33,170 nt of DNA from JBBDNV01 sp040877415 (GCA_040877415.1 JBBDNV010000051.1:1-33170), one strand, 5' to 3'; positions 1 to 7,716 are shown, numbered from the stretch's first letter. Numbers and translations are program-made. Notes: a model not told the origin generated them from the letters alone.

Positions 1-45
1 CCCACCATAGTTGACGGACCTTCTGCTTGCACTTGCATAATCCTG

Positions 46-106
46 GCCAGCGAGGATGCACTAGAGACCTCGCTGGCTTTGCCCCTCGCTGGCGCTTCGG
101 GCTAGT
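46..106. repeat. Intergenic palindromic repeat at left edge
   Basis: A 10-bp perfect inverted repeat, GCCAGCGAGG (46-55) and CCTCGCTGGC (68-77), has a 12-nt loop. It is followed at 84-106 by a related direct copy whose last 20 bases are CGCTGGCGCTTCGGGCTAGT. From memory, this sequence type is frequent between genes in planctomycete genomes; I cannot search to confirm it. No coding potential is evident on either strand here. Confidence 0.6.
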
Positions 107-117
107 AAATTGCCGGG

Positions 118-143
118 CATGCTCATGCTCTCGCGTGAGCATG
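118..143. repeat. GAGCATG-family hairpin, copy 1
   Basis: CATGCTC (124-130) and GAGCATG (137-143) form a 7-bp stem around TCGCGT. A second CATGCTC precedes it at 118-124. On the minus strand it reads like the GTGCCATGCTCAC units near 17572 and 23491, so it appears to be one copy of a dispersed palindromic family. It lies just beyond the 3' end of the deacetylase gene and could also act as a 3' mRNA hairpin, though no T-run follows. Confidence 0.55.
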
Positions 144-175
144 GTACGCCGACTCAATGTCGCACCCGACGTTTG

Positions 176-1138
176 TTACAGCGGCACGGCGTGCGATTTC
201 ACGTATTCGTCGAGCGACGCGTCGGGGCCGATGTAGTGAAATTGCTCGGCGTACTCCAGGCCGTACTGCCGTCCGCGCTCGGCGGCGGCCCGGCGAAATC
301 GCAAATCGGCATAGGCCCGGATCGCGGCGTCGGGGTCGCCTTCCAACTCGGGCAGCTTGAGCTTGCGCGCGGCGAGCGCGTCGCGGAATTCGCCCACCAT
401 GTGGCCGATCATCGTCCCATTCGCGCGGATGGCCGCCATCTTCTTGTCGATCGTCGTGGAAATATCGACAACACGATTCACCAACTGCGGTCCCCGGGCG
501 TAGTAGTATTTCTCGCGCACGCCGTGCGGCTTAAGTCCCGCGGCAAAATGCTCGGGAAAATCCAGGTGGCCGCCGGCCATCCAGCACGCCCCTTCGACGC
601 ACTGGGCCGTTACGTAGTGGTCGGGGTTTTCTTCATAGTGGCCCCAAGGGTCGTAGCTGAAGATGGTGTCGATCTTCAACAGCCGGATCAGAAAGATCAG
701 CCGGGCCCGCAGTTCAACCTTTGGCACGTCGTCCATGCTGTGGTTGCGGTAGTTAAGATCGAACACCCGTTTGATGCCCAGCACCTTCGCCATTTGCTGG
801 TTGTCGGCTTCGTTGGCCGCCACGGTCTGGCCCATCGTCAGATCATAGGAGTCCATTTCGTCGTTGCTGGTGCGGATCAGGTAGCCGGTGTACCCCTCTA
901 GGATGAGCTTGGCGATCGTGCCGCCGGCCAGGATCGAATGGTCGTCGGAATGCGGGGCGATCGTGGCCAACACTTTGCCGGCATGCGGCTTGCCGGTTTG
1001 CGGCCGTTCGATCGTCACCTCGCGGCCGGTGGTGACGTCGGCCGCTGAATCGGCCGGCTGGCCCGCGGCTTTGTTCTCGACTTCGGCCGCCGCGAGCGCG
1101 CCGGCCAGCGTGCCGCCCAAAAATTCGCGTCGTTCCAT
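176..1138 (-). CDS. PIG-L family deacetylase with Tat-like signal
   Basis: This is a 320-residue zinc-dependent N-acetylglucosamine-type deacetylase of the PIG-L/LmbE family. The N-terminus MERREFLGGTLAGALAAA has the twin-arginine and hydrophobic segment of a Tat export signal, so the enzyme is probably exported folded. The metal motif is PHSDDH (62-67), where most family members have PHPDDE; the usual last acidic residue is His here. The second motif, HYEENPDHYVT, carries the family's NPDH. The start at 1138 is chosen because GGAG sits 8 nt upstream and the Tat signal begins there. A longer frame to 1237 runs through a REP-like element and would add an artefactual peptide. The substrate is unknown; an exported sugar amide is likely. 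The BshB and mycothiol branches are related but usually cytoplasmic. Confidence 0.87.
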   Translation of the reverse strand: MERREFLGGTLAGALAAAEVENKAAGQPADSAADVTTGREVTIERPQTGKPHAGKVLATIAPHSDDHSILAGGTIAKLILEGYTGYLIRTSNDEMDSYDLTMGQTVAANEADNQQMAKVLGIKRVFDLNYRNHSMDDVPKVELRARLIFLIRLLKIDTIFSYDPWGHYEENPDHYVTAQCVEGACWMAGGHLDFPEHFAAGLKPHGVREKYYYARGPQLVNRVVDISTTIDKKMAAIRANGTMIGHMVGEFRDALAARKLKLPELEGDPDAAIRAYADLRFRRAAAERGRQYGLEYAEQFHYIGPDASLDEYVKSHAVPL

Positions 1139-1170
1139 GGTGGTCGCTCCGGGTGAAAAGAGTTGGATCT

Positions 1171-1252
1171 TGTAGCCGGCCTCAGTGAGGCCGGTCTTCT
1201 GATTGGCCGGCCTGCATTGCTGCACATCCGGGGTCACTGACCCCGGCTACAG
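1171..1252. repeat. REP-like paired palindromic element, copy 1
   Basis: Terminal inverted repeats TGTAGCCGG (1171-1179) and CCGGCTACA (1243-1251) bound two odd-length perfect palindromes: CCGGCCTCAGTGAGGCCGG at 1176-1194 and CCGGGGTCACTGACCCCGG at 1228-1246. On each strand the palindrome is preceded directly by GTAG. That is the layout of REP sequences processed by REP-associated tyrosine transposases, here as an inverted pair (BIME-like). A second copy lies at 12449-12521. It sits between the divergent deacetylase and helix-hairpin-helix genes. No transposase gene is present in the window. Confidence 0.72.
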
Positions 1253-1424
1253 GTTTTGAAATCAGTTCTGCATTTTCGCCAGCGTCACGCGCGATTGTCC
1301 AGTTCCACCGGTGTGACGGCAGTTGCGGCCGGCAAGCGCGAAATATGTAGTACAATTGAGCGACCCCGTATTTCGCCGGTGGCAGCGGCGCGAAACATGG
1401 GGCCGCTTATGAAGGAGCTTTGCC

Positions 1425-1814
1425 ATGAATTCATTGCGGAAGACTTGCCTGGTCGGGGGCGCCGCATTGCTGTTGGGCGCCGCCACGTCCGCCACCACCT
1501 TTGCCCAATTGCGCGAACAACCCGAGCTTTTACGCCGCTTGTGGCCCTTTGGCCGAGAGCAACAGCCCGTGCCGCTGGCGAGCCAGCCCGCCAAGGTGGC
1601 CAAGCGCCCGCTCATTGCTCCGTTTGTGCCGAGGAAGATCGACATCAATTCGTGCATGCTCCAGCAGTTGCAGGACCTTCCCGGCGTGGGACCGGGCATG
1701 GCGGCGCATATCATGGCCGGCCGGCCGTATCGGGATTTTCAGGATCTCGAGCGCGACGGCGTCCCCTTGAACGTCGTTGGAGGACTGCGCGGCGTGATCA
1801 CGTTCGGCCCTTAG
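1425..1814 (+). CDS. Secreted helix-hairpin-helix (ComEA-like) protein
   Basis: This 129-residue protein has a signal peptide (basic MNSLRK, hydrophobic 8-22, likely cleavage after TTFA at 27). A linker of about 40 residues follows, then a single ComEA-type helix-hairpin-helix at about 72-124. The IDINSC start and the LPGVGPGMA hairpin (85-93) are the diagnostic parts; in ComEA the corresponding domain binds double-stranded DNA during uptake. The start is well placed: AAGGAG at 1412-1417 is 7 nt before the ATG. It lacks the membrane helix and beta domain of a full ComEA, so it may be a periplasmic DNA-binding or protein-binding helper. No competence genes are adjacent. The domain call is firm; the role is not. 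Confidence 0.85.
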   Translation: MNSLRKTCLVGGAALLLGAATSATTFAQLREQPELLRRLWPFGREQQPVPLASQPAKVAKRPLIAPFVPRKIDINSCMLQQLQDLPGVGPGMAAHIMAGRPYRDFQDLERDGVPLNVVGGLRGVITFGP

Positions 1815-1878
1815 GTTGACGGCCGCTCCGTCCCGGCTTCGCGAAATCGAGACGGTGGCGATCGTGCGCCGCGAAGGG

Positions 1879-2265
1879 CTACGGCTCCGCGGCTGGCACC
1901 GGATCGTCCGGCCGAGCGCCCGGGGTCCCGGCGGGCTCGGGATTGGGGAATCCCACGGGCACCGCAATGCTCGGGTGCCGCACGTTGCCCTGGGCGTCGA
2001 CAAACAACAGCCCCGACAATTGCGTCGTGTGGCCCACGAGCACGTCGGGGCCGCCGGAGTTGCCGATCGTCGTCACAAAGCCTCCGCCCGCGTTCGACGA
2101 AAGCACGACCTGCTGCTTTCCTAGTCGATCGGCAACCACGAGCGCATTGCAGAGCACGTTGCGGTATCGCGCGTCGGCGACGTCGGCGCCGAGCTTGTCG
2201 CGCAGCGCGATTCCCAGCGTCAGAAACAAGAGCGGATAAACCGTCCAGCGTTCGCGGTCGGTCAT
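1879..2265 (-). CDS. Membrane-anchored protein of unknown function
   Basis: This is a 128-residue protein I do not recognise by family. It starts MTDRERWTVYPLLFLTLGIA, which gives one N-terminal membrane segment (about residues 8-20). A compact beta-rich stretch follows, with repeated Gly/Val pairs (VVLSSNAGGGFVTTIGNSGG, VLVGHTTQLSG, LLFVDAQGN), and then a Pro/Ala-rich tail. That pattern suggests a short extracytoplasmic beta domain held at the membrane. The start at 2265 is preferred to a longer frame from 2310 because the membrane segment begins there and GGGAG lies about 12 nt upstream. It lies upstream of the NIPSNAP gene on the same strand order, separated by 85 nt. No catalytic motif is visible. 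Confidence 0.7.
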   Translation of the reverse strand: MTDRERWTVYPLLFLTLGIALRDKLGADVADARYRNVLCNALVVADRLGKQQVVLSSNAGGGFVTTIGNSGGPDVLVGHTTQLSGLLFVDAQGNVRHPSIAVPVGFPNPEPAGTPGARPDDPVPAAEP

Positions 2266-2350
2266 GATGACGTTTTTCTCCCTGATAAATGAGGTCGCGC
2301 CGCGGGACAATCATCGAGGCCGCCGCCGGCGCGATGGGTCGAAGCGGACT

Positions 2351-2785
2351 TTACCTGATCGGCGAGTAGTCGGTGGGATTGAGGAACTGGGATTTCACAT
2401 TCTTCACCAACGGGCCACTGGCGTGCGAAGCCTTGTACGCGGCTTGCCACTCGGGATCGGCCATGAAGGCTTTCCACGATTTGTCCCGCGCCTCGCGGCT
2501 CGGATAGGCCAGCACGTAGACCAGCGTGTTGTCGGCCTCGGGTCCCTCGGCCGGGGTCCAGTAGCCGACGAGCGTCATGCCGTGCTTGACGAACAGCCGA
2601 TTGGTGTGGTCGCGAAATCGCTTGTGCAGCTCGGCCAGCTTGCCGTCGTTGGTGGTGTAGGTGCGCAATTCAAATAACCGGCCGGCCTCGGGCTTGTCGT
2701 CGGACCTGGCGACGCCGGCAACCGCGGCAGCGACGATCGCCGCGGCGAGCAGGCCGTACGCGGCGGATGGTAACAAACGTTTCAT
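2351..2785 (-). CDS. Secreted NIPSNAP family protein
   Basis: This is a 144-residue protein with a signal peptide (MKRLLPS, hydrophobic 8-25, cleavage near GVARSDD) and a NIPSNAP domain from about residue 36. The family opening FELRTYTTNDGKL is clear, followed by LHKRFRDHTNRLFVKHGM and VYVLAYPSREARDKSW. The fold is a dimeric alpha-beta barrel (ferredoxin-like). Its biochemical role in bacteria is not settled, and planctomycetes often encode several secreted copies. The start at 2785 is supported by AGGGAG about 8 nt upstream; a longer frame to 2896 would place the signal peptide internally. It is not obviously in an operon, since its upstream side is the palindromic element at 2938-3116. Confidence 0.88.
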   Translation of the reverse strand: MKRLLPSAAYGLLAAAIVAAAVAGVARSDDKPEAGRLFELRTYTTNDGKLAELHKRFRDHTNRLFVKHGMTLVGYWTPAEGPEADNTLVYVLAYPSREARDKSWKAFMADPEWQAAYKASHASGPLVKNVKSQFLNPTDYSPIR

Positions 2786-2937
2786 GAGGCGACTCCCTGG
2801 AATGCAGTCAATTTGTGAAAGCGAACGGCCCATTATGACGCCTCTGGTGCGGCAATTCCAAGTACCCCACGGGATGGCACATGGGCGGGCGTGCAAAGGT
2901 TCTCGATGTCGGCTGCGACAAGTGCCGGCCCGAAACG

Positions 2938-3116
2938 ATGAACCACAAAGAGGTGAGTATAATCGAGTGGCTCAGAGAAAGAAGATGTTTACCACCAAGA
3001 CACCAAGCAAGACTCCAAGGACACCAGAAGAAGAGGACTCGCCACAACGACCGTTGCCGCTCGTTGTTGTTTGGAAAGTCCTGCGGCTTGGTGCTCTTGG
3101 TGCCTTCGTGGTTCAT
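2938..3116. repeat. Long imperfect palindrome, MITE-like
   Basis: The outer ends are ATGAACCAC (2938-2946) and GTGGTTCAT (3108-3116). Inside, CACCAAGACACCAAGC on the left pairs with GCTTGGTGCTCTTGGTG on the right with one base bulged. Near the centre CAACGA pairs with TCGTTG (3061-3066). Base composition is more A-rich than in the flanking genes. The left arm carries about 40 extra bases, so the arms are unequal. It fills most of the 363 bp between the NIPSNAP and mobA starts. Translating across it gives peptides such as MNHEGTKSTK, which should not be annotated as genes. No transposase is present. Confidence 0.65.
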
Positions 3117-3148
3117 TCATGTTTTTTCCAACGACGTGGAAAGCTATC

Positions 3149-3790
3149 GTGAAGCAGGGCGCGATCATTCTCTGCGGGGGGCGGAGCAGCCGCATGGGAC
3201 TGCCGAAGCTGGCGCTGCCGTTCGGGCCGGAGGTGATGCTCCAGCGGATCGTGCGGCTGCTGGCAGAAGTCTGCACTCCGATCGTGGTGGTGGCCGCGCC
3301 GGGACAGGACTTGCCGGAATTGCCGGCCGGCGTGATCGTGGCGCGCGACCGGCGCGAGGGTCGCGGGCCGCTGGAAGGTCTGTCGGCCGGGCTTCGGGCG
3401 CTGCCCGCGGACGTCGAGGCGGCGTTTGCCACGAGCTGCGACGTTCCGCTGTTGGTGCCCGCGTTTGCGCGGCGGATGTTCGAGCTGTTGGGCGATCACG
3501 CGGCGGCGGTGCCCGTTAGCGGCGGATTTCAGCATCCGCTGGCCGCCGTCTATCGGCCGACCATTCTGGGGCTGGTCGACGAGTTGCTGGCGGCCGACCG
3601 GCTGCGGCCGGCGTTTTTGTTCGACTCGGTGGCGACGCGGCGCGTCATGGAAGCGGAGTTGCGCGACGTCGATCCTGAATTGAATACGCTGCGAAACCTG
3701 AATCAGCCGGGCGACTATTTGGCCGCCCTGGAACAAGCGGGGTTTACGGCGCCGCCGGAAATCGCGGCGAAGTTGCAAGAACGCGGCTAA
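3149..3790 (+). CDS. mobA: MobA-like molybdenum cofactor guanylyltransferase
   Basis: This is a 213-residue nucleotidyltransferase of the MobA group. MobA transfers GMP from GTP to molybdopterin to form the bis-MGD cofactor of molybdoenzymes in the cytoplasm. The GTP-binding loop AIILCGGRSSRMGLPK (5-20) matches the LAGGxSxRMGxDK signature. GRGPLEGLSAGL (71-82) and TSCDVPLL (Asp98) are the substrate and metal-binding segments, and LRNLNQPGDY is the usual C-terminal motif. The start is a GTG, chosen because typical MobA proteins begin two or three residues before AIILCGG and GGAAAG lies just upstream. ATG at 3119 is an alternative that would add ten residues right at the edge of the palindromic element. 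No other moa/mob genes are adjacent, and CTP- or GTP-dependent relatives (MocA) remain possible. Confidence 0.85.
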   Translation: MKQGAIILCGGRSSRMGLPKLALPFGPEVMLQRIVRLLAEVCTPIVVVAAPGQDLPELPAGVIVARDRREGRGPLEGLSAGLRALPADVEAAFATSCDVPLLVPAFARRMFELLGDHAAAVPVSGGFQHPLAAVYRPTILGLVDELLAADRLRPAFLFDSVATRRVMEAELRDVDPELNTLRNLNQPGDYLAALEQAGFTAPPEIAAKLQERG

Positions 3791-3889
3791 ACCGCAAAAG
3801 GGCCGGCACGCCGCAAGACTCTTTATTGTGGCACCTGTCGCGCGTAAATGCCGGCGTGGATCAGTGTGGGTTCCAGGGATGGGCCGGGC

Positions 3890-3895
3890 TATAAT
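3890..3895 (+). promoter_or_regulatory. Candidate -10 box for the cupin gene
   Basis: A perfect TATAAT stands in an otherwise GC-rich spacer, 86 bp upstream of the cupin start codon at 3982. No recognisable TTGACA lies 16-18 bp upstream, so this is only a -10 candidate. Confidence 0.35.
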
Positions 3896-3981
3896 CCCGG
3901 GTGGCCGCGTTGAGCCGGCACAAACGATTCCGGGTCGCACACGCACGCTTGGGGCAACAGAATACGAAGGGTGAAACACTC

Positions 3982-4347
3982 ATGGCAGACGAAACCTGGG
4001 CCACGCTCGTGCGCCACGAAGGGGAAGTTCCGCGCGAGCCGAGCACGTGCGGCTTTCGCGACCGGCTGATCAGCCGCGAGGACGACGGCACGGTGGCGGC
4101 CTGGGTCCACGCCGTCGACATCGACGACGCGCGCGAACATTATCACCGCCGCAGCGCCGAGCTGTACTACGTGCTGGAAGGCGAAGGCCAGGTGGTCTTG
4201 GACGGCAAGGCCCACCCGGTGCGCAAAGGCTCGATCGTCCATATCCCCCCGGGCGTCATTCACGGCGCCAAGGGCCGCATGCGCGTGCTAGTAGTCGGCG
4301 TGCCCTTTATTGCCGATGAAGATCTATATTTCCCGGATGAGGAGTGA
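3982..4347 (+). CDS. Small single-domain cupin
   Basis: This 121-residue protein is a single cupin_2 barrel. The first cupin motif is REHYHRRSAELYYVLEGEGQ, with metal ligands His53, His55 and Glu60; the second is GSIVHIPPGVIHGAKG, with His94. All four usual metal ligands are present, so it should bind a metal and could be an isomerase, a dioxygenase-like enzyme or a sugar-binding sensor. No signal peptide is seen, so it is cytoplasmic. The start MADETW is preferred over an upstream in-frame ATG at 3901 because the purine-rich GAAGG lies about 10 nt before it and the cupin fold needs no extension. The gene stands alone between mobA and the large hydrolase gene, and its substrate cannot be told. 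Confidence 0.85.
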   Translation: MADETWATLVRHEGEVPREPSTCGFRDRLISREDDGTVAAWVHAVDIDDAREHYHRRSAELYYVLEGEGQVVLDGKAHPVRKGSIVHIPPGVIHGAKGRMRVLVVGVPFIADEDLYFPDEE

Positions 4348-4517
4348 CGGCGCGTCGCGGGAGCGGCCCAACCCCGCCAGCTTCAATCACTTCGCACGAT
4401 TGCCGGCGTTGACAACGCTGGCACGGCCCGAGTCTCGATTGACCTCGCGGCGCGGGATGCGATAACCTGTCCCCCCGCGATTCCGCGGCTTGCTAGCAAG
4501 GTAAGGAGGCCCAAAGC

Positions 4518-7500
4518 ATGCTTCGCTTGCACGGTGTGGTGTCGATTTGCCTGTCGCTGGCGGTCCTCGGCGGCGACTACGCCAATGCGCAGAACGCGCC
4601 TACGGGCTCGCGATTGCTGCGAAGTGTGCCGTTGGGAAAAACCGAAGCTGTTGTTAGAGAGCCATCCAGCGGAATCGCGCCGGCGCCAATCGAGCGCTTG
4701 AAAGCCGGCGAGAAGATCGGCGGCGATACGCGGGCGAAAATACCCAAACGCGGCGACTCGGGGGCGAACGTCGATCGAAATCGGCTGCGCACGAGCCCGG
4801 TCGAGTCGGCCCCTTCCAGGTCGCGGCCTCCATCCTCCCGGCAGGATATCACGGCGACTCTGGCCGAATTGGGCGCAGAAGCGCCTTTCGATCTTTCGGC
4901 CAGCGGCCATTATTTGGTGGCCGCTGAAACCAAGGGCGCCGGACTCGTACTGTGCGACGTGCCCAACGGCAGGCGACTGCGGCGATTGGAAAACAGCAAT
5001 CGCCGCTACGCGCTCGTGGAAATCTCCGGCGACGCGCGTTGGATCGCCGCCGTGCCGCGAGACGACAGCGATCGCGTCGATCTGTGGCGGGCCGACAACG
5101 GTCGTCAAATCGGCGCGCTTGAAGCGCCGGGCGGGGCCAAGCGGATGCTCGCCTTTTCGGCCGCGGGCGACCAGTTGCGGGTGCTGGCCCAAAATGGCGA
5201 CGGACTCGTGTTCAGCGTTCCCGCGGGCGCCGTGATGGGCGGCTTCGGCACGCGAAGCGGCGGCTCCGCGGCCGAGCAGCCCGCCGTCCAGGCGCCGCCC
5301 CTTGCGCCGCGCGTCCGCGCAGCGCCGAATGGCGAGACGGCCAAGCCGAGAATTCGCTCCGCGCCTTACGTGGTTACGCCGCGAGAAGCGACGCCGGCGG
5401 AAAGCGGCCCTGAATCGCCCGCCACGTCGCCCAAAGTCGACTCTGCCGCGCCGCCGACGATACGGCGCGCACTCCCCGAAACGAAACCAACCTTGGCACC
5501 CCAAACGGCCACGAAGCCAGCGCCGCGCCATGCAGGGCCCAAGAAAGCGGCCAAGAAAATAGTTCCGCCGACTACTCCGGAGCCCTCATCGCCCCAACCG
5601 CGCATCGCCACGCCCCAACCGCGCATCGTCGCGCCGCAACCGCCCATCGTCGCGCCCCAACCGCGGCCAACCATGCCCCAGGTCAACGAGGGAGCCGCCG
5701 GCGAGGAACCATCGGGCGGCGTAGCGCCGCCCTCGCCGTTCGACAATGTGACCAGCACGCTGCCTGAATCTGCCGCCGAACCAGCCCCGGAACCGATCCC
5801 CGAAGCGGCCACTGAATCGCCGCGCGAAGCCGCCGAACCGACACCCGAAACCGCCGAGTCACCGCGCGAAGCTGCCGAACCGACACCCGAAACCGCCGAA
5901 CCGCCGCGCGAAGCCACCGAATCGTCACGCGAAGCCGCCGAGTCACCGCGCGAAGCTGCCGAACCGACACCCGAAACCGCCGAGTCACCNNNNNNNNNNN
6001 NNNNNNNNNNNNNNNNNNNNNNNNNNNNNNNNNNNNNNNNNNNNNNNNNNNNNNNNNNNNNNNNNNNNNNNNNNNNNNNNNNNNNNNNNCCGAAACCGCC
6101 GAGTCACCGCGCGAAGCTGCCGAACCGACACCCGAAACCGCCGAGTCACCGCGCGAAGCTGCCGAACCGACACCCGAAACCGCCGAACCGACACGCGAAG
6201 CCACCGAATGGCCACGCGAAGCCACCGAACCGGTCGGCACTCCGCCAGGAACCGGAGCCGACGCCGCCGCGGAACCAGCGGCCGAAGGGCCGGCGGCGCC
6301 CGACGGTGCAACGATCGCCCAGCGCGCCGAATCGGCGCCGGATGCGGCGACGCAGCCGCCCTCGAAACCGAAAGACGCCGTCACCGTACACTTTGCCACC
6401 AATCGCAATCGCCTGGCGCCGAAGGATCGCCAGTGGCTGGTTTATTTCAAGGGGTTCTTTTTCACTTTGCCGGCCATCGTCATTTACGCGCTTGTGATTT
6501 TGGCGCTTTTGATTTTGCCTTGGTTCGGCAAACGGTCATGGGCGGCCTATGCGCTTGTGACCGGCGCGGTGGCGCTGTGCGCGATGGGGTCGCTCGAGGC
6601 CTACGTGCGCTCGCAATTGCGCGACGAATTGTCGGGCGAACTTTTCGGTTCCCGCCCCACGGAGCTATCGTACGGCGCCTGCGAGGTCTCGGTGCCCTTG
6701 CCGGAAAACCGTCAGTCGGGCGAGCTGAACCGGCCGGTCTCCGTGTGGGTTTTCGAAGCGCCGGAGAACCCCGAAAAGCACTTCATGCTCCGCAAGGTGA
6801 CCGAGCACGCGGACAAGGATGCGTTCTTTAGCAGCCTTTCGGCCGAGATCGAACAAGCCGGCGTGCCGGCGGCCATGTTGTTCATTCACGGCTACAACGT
6901 GTCGTTCGAAGACGCGATCTTCCGCACGGCTCAGTTGGCCGTCGATCTGAAGTTTCCCGGAGCCGCTGTAACGTTCAGTTGGCCCTCCTATGCCGATCCG
7001 GTGAAGTACACGTTCGACGAACAGAACGCCGAAGTCTCGATTCCGGCGCTGGGCGAATTCCTCCAGGACCTGGCGGCCAAAAGCGGCGCCCAGCGAATCC
7101 ACATCATCGCCCACAGCATGGGCAACCGGGTGCTGGCCGGCGCCATGGAAAACATGGACCGTGAGTCGCGGGAAAGAAACCGAAAAATCTTTCGCGAGGT
7201 GGTGTTGGCGGCGCCCGACATCGACCGCCGCGTGTTCGAATCGCAGGTGCTGCCGCACATCGCCGAAAACACGCAGCACTGCACGCTGTACGCCTCCTCG
7301 CGCGATCGGGCGCTCTTGATTTCGCGCTATTTTCACAACTATCAGCGGCTGGGCGAAACCGAGCCCGAGCTGATCGTGGCCCAAGGCATGGACACGATCG
7401 ACGCGTCGCTCGTGGATACGAGCCTTTTGGGGCACTCCTATATCGGCGACGTGCAGTCGATCGTTTCGGACTTGCACGACCTGATGGTCGGCGGCAAAGG

Positions 7501-7606
7501 TCCCATGGAGCGGCTGGGGCTGGAATCTTTTCGGCGCGGCGACATGACGTATTGGTCGATCAAGCCGCGGCTCGAAGCGGCCACCGACGCGCCGCTGCGG
7601 CGATGA
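4518..7606 (+). CDS. Secreted/membrane DUF900 alpha/beta hydrolase, split by assembly gap
   Basis: One gene is interrupted by 100 N at 5990-6089. A strong AAGGAGG (4503-4509) precedes the ATG. The protein begins with a signal peptide (1-25). A WD40/beta-propeller-like stretch follows at about 112-244, with DLWRADNGRQIGAL-type blades, then four 7-residue PQPRIVA units (5592-5675), and a Pro/Glu/Ala tract of 14-residue units. After the gap the frame continues through HFATNRNRL, two membrane helices (about 6460-6530 and 6540-6605) and a DUF900 hydrolase domain with FIHGYNVSFED and nucleophile AHSMGNR (Ser codon 7115-7117). Candidate acid and His are APDID and LLGHSYIG. The two frames differ by one base only because the N count is arbitrary. 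It is probably an envelope esterase or lipase with a long exported linker; the substrate is unknown. Confidence 0.85.
5817..6228 (+). repeat. 42-bp tandem repeat encoding EAAEPTPETAESPR
   Basis: Within the hydrolase gene a 42-bp unit (14 codons, translated EAAEPTPETAESPR) is repeated in tandem with variants such as EATESSREAAESPR and EATEWPREATEPVG. The tract includes the 100-N gap, so its true copy number is not known. The product is acidic, proline-rich and low in complexity, and probably forms an extended spacer between the propeller-like domain and the membrane-bound hydrolase. Confidence 0.85.
5990..6089. other. Assembly gap, 100 N
   Basis: A run of exactly 100 N interrupts the 42-bp repeat tract. 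The 19 bases before it (5971-5989) are identical to the 19 bases after it (6090-6108). The two contig ends may therefore overlap, or be separated by whole repeat units. The number 100 is a usual placeholder for unknown length. Confidence 0.95.
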
Positions 7607-7635
7607 GCATTCGTCGCGGGGCTCTCGCCCGGTGC

Positions 7636-7658
7636 CACGGGTGGCTCGTCCACCCGTG
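7636..7658. repeat. Intergenic hairpin after the hydrolase gene
   Basis: CACGGGTGG (7636-7644) and CCACCCGTG (7650-7658) form a perfect 9-bp stem with loop CTCGT. It lies 30 nt beyond the hydrolase stop. There is no T-run, so it is either a dispersed palindrome or a Rho-type 3' stabilising hairpin. A second stem, CCACCGCG (7718-7725) with CGCGGTGG (7748-7755), abuts the adenine deaminase stop codon. Confidence 0.5.
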
Positions 7659-7706
7659 CTCCTGACGGCCATGCAAACAAACAGCGGCACCAGGAATTCG
7701 CGTGTC

Positions 7707-7716
7707 NNNNNNNNNN
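7707..7716. other. Assembly gap, 10 N
   Basis: Ten undetermined bases lie in the spacer between the convergent hydrolase and adenine deaminase genes, between two hairpin-forming sequences. Neither gene is affected. Confidence 0.95.

Noticed and set aside
110..901. Plus-strand open frame of 263 codons
   Set aside because: It is antisense to the PIG-L deacetylase, with Arg/Val/His-rich composition and no recognisable domain; it is a by-product of high-GC codon use.
1139..1237. N-terminal extension of the PIG-L protein
   Set aside because: The extra residues include TGLTEAGY encoded by the REP-like element, and the same peptide would arise at 12449-12521. The Tat signal and GGAG site support the start at 1138.
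1425..1814. Natural competence locus
   Set aside because: Only a single ComEA-like hairpin domain is present, with no comEC, comF or pilus genes nearby.
2808..3116. Minus-strand frame giving MNHEGTKSTK
   Set aside because: It lies wholly in the imperfect palindrome; this is a repeat-derived spurious peptide.
4383..5531. Minus-strand open frame of 382 codons
   Set aside because: It is antisense to the large hydrolase gene, Arg/Gly/Ala-rich and low in complexity, with no motif, while the plus strand has a signal peptide and a strong ribosome site.
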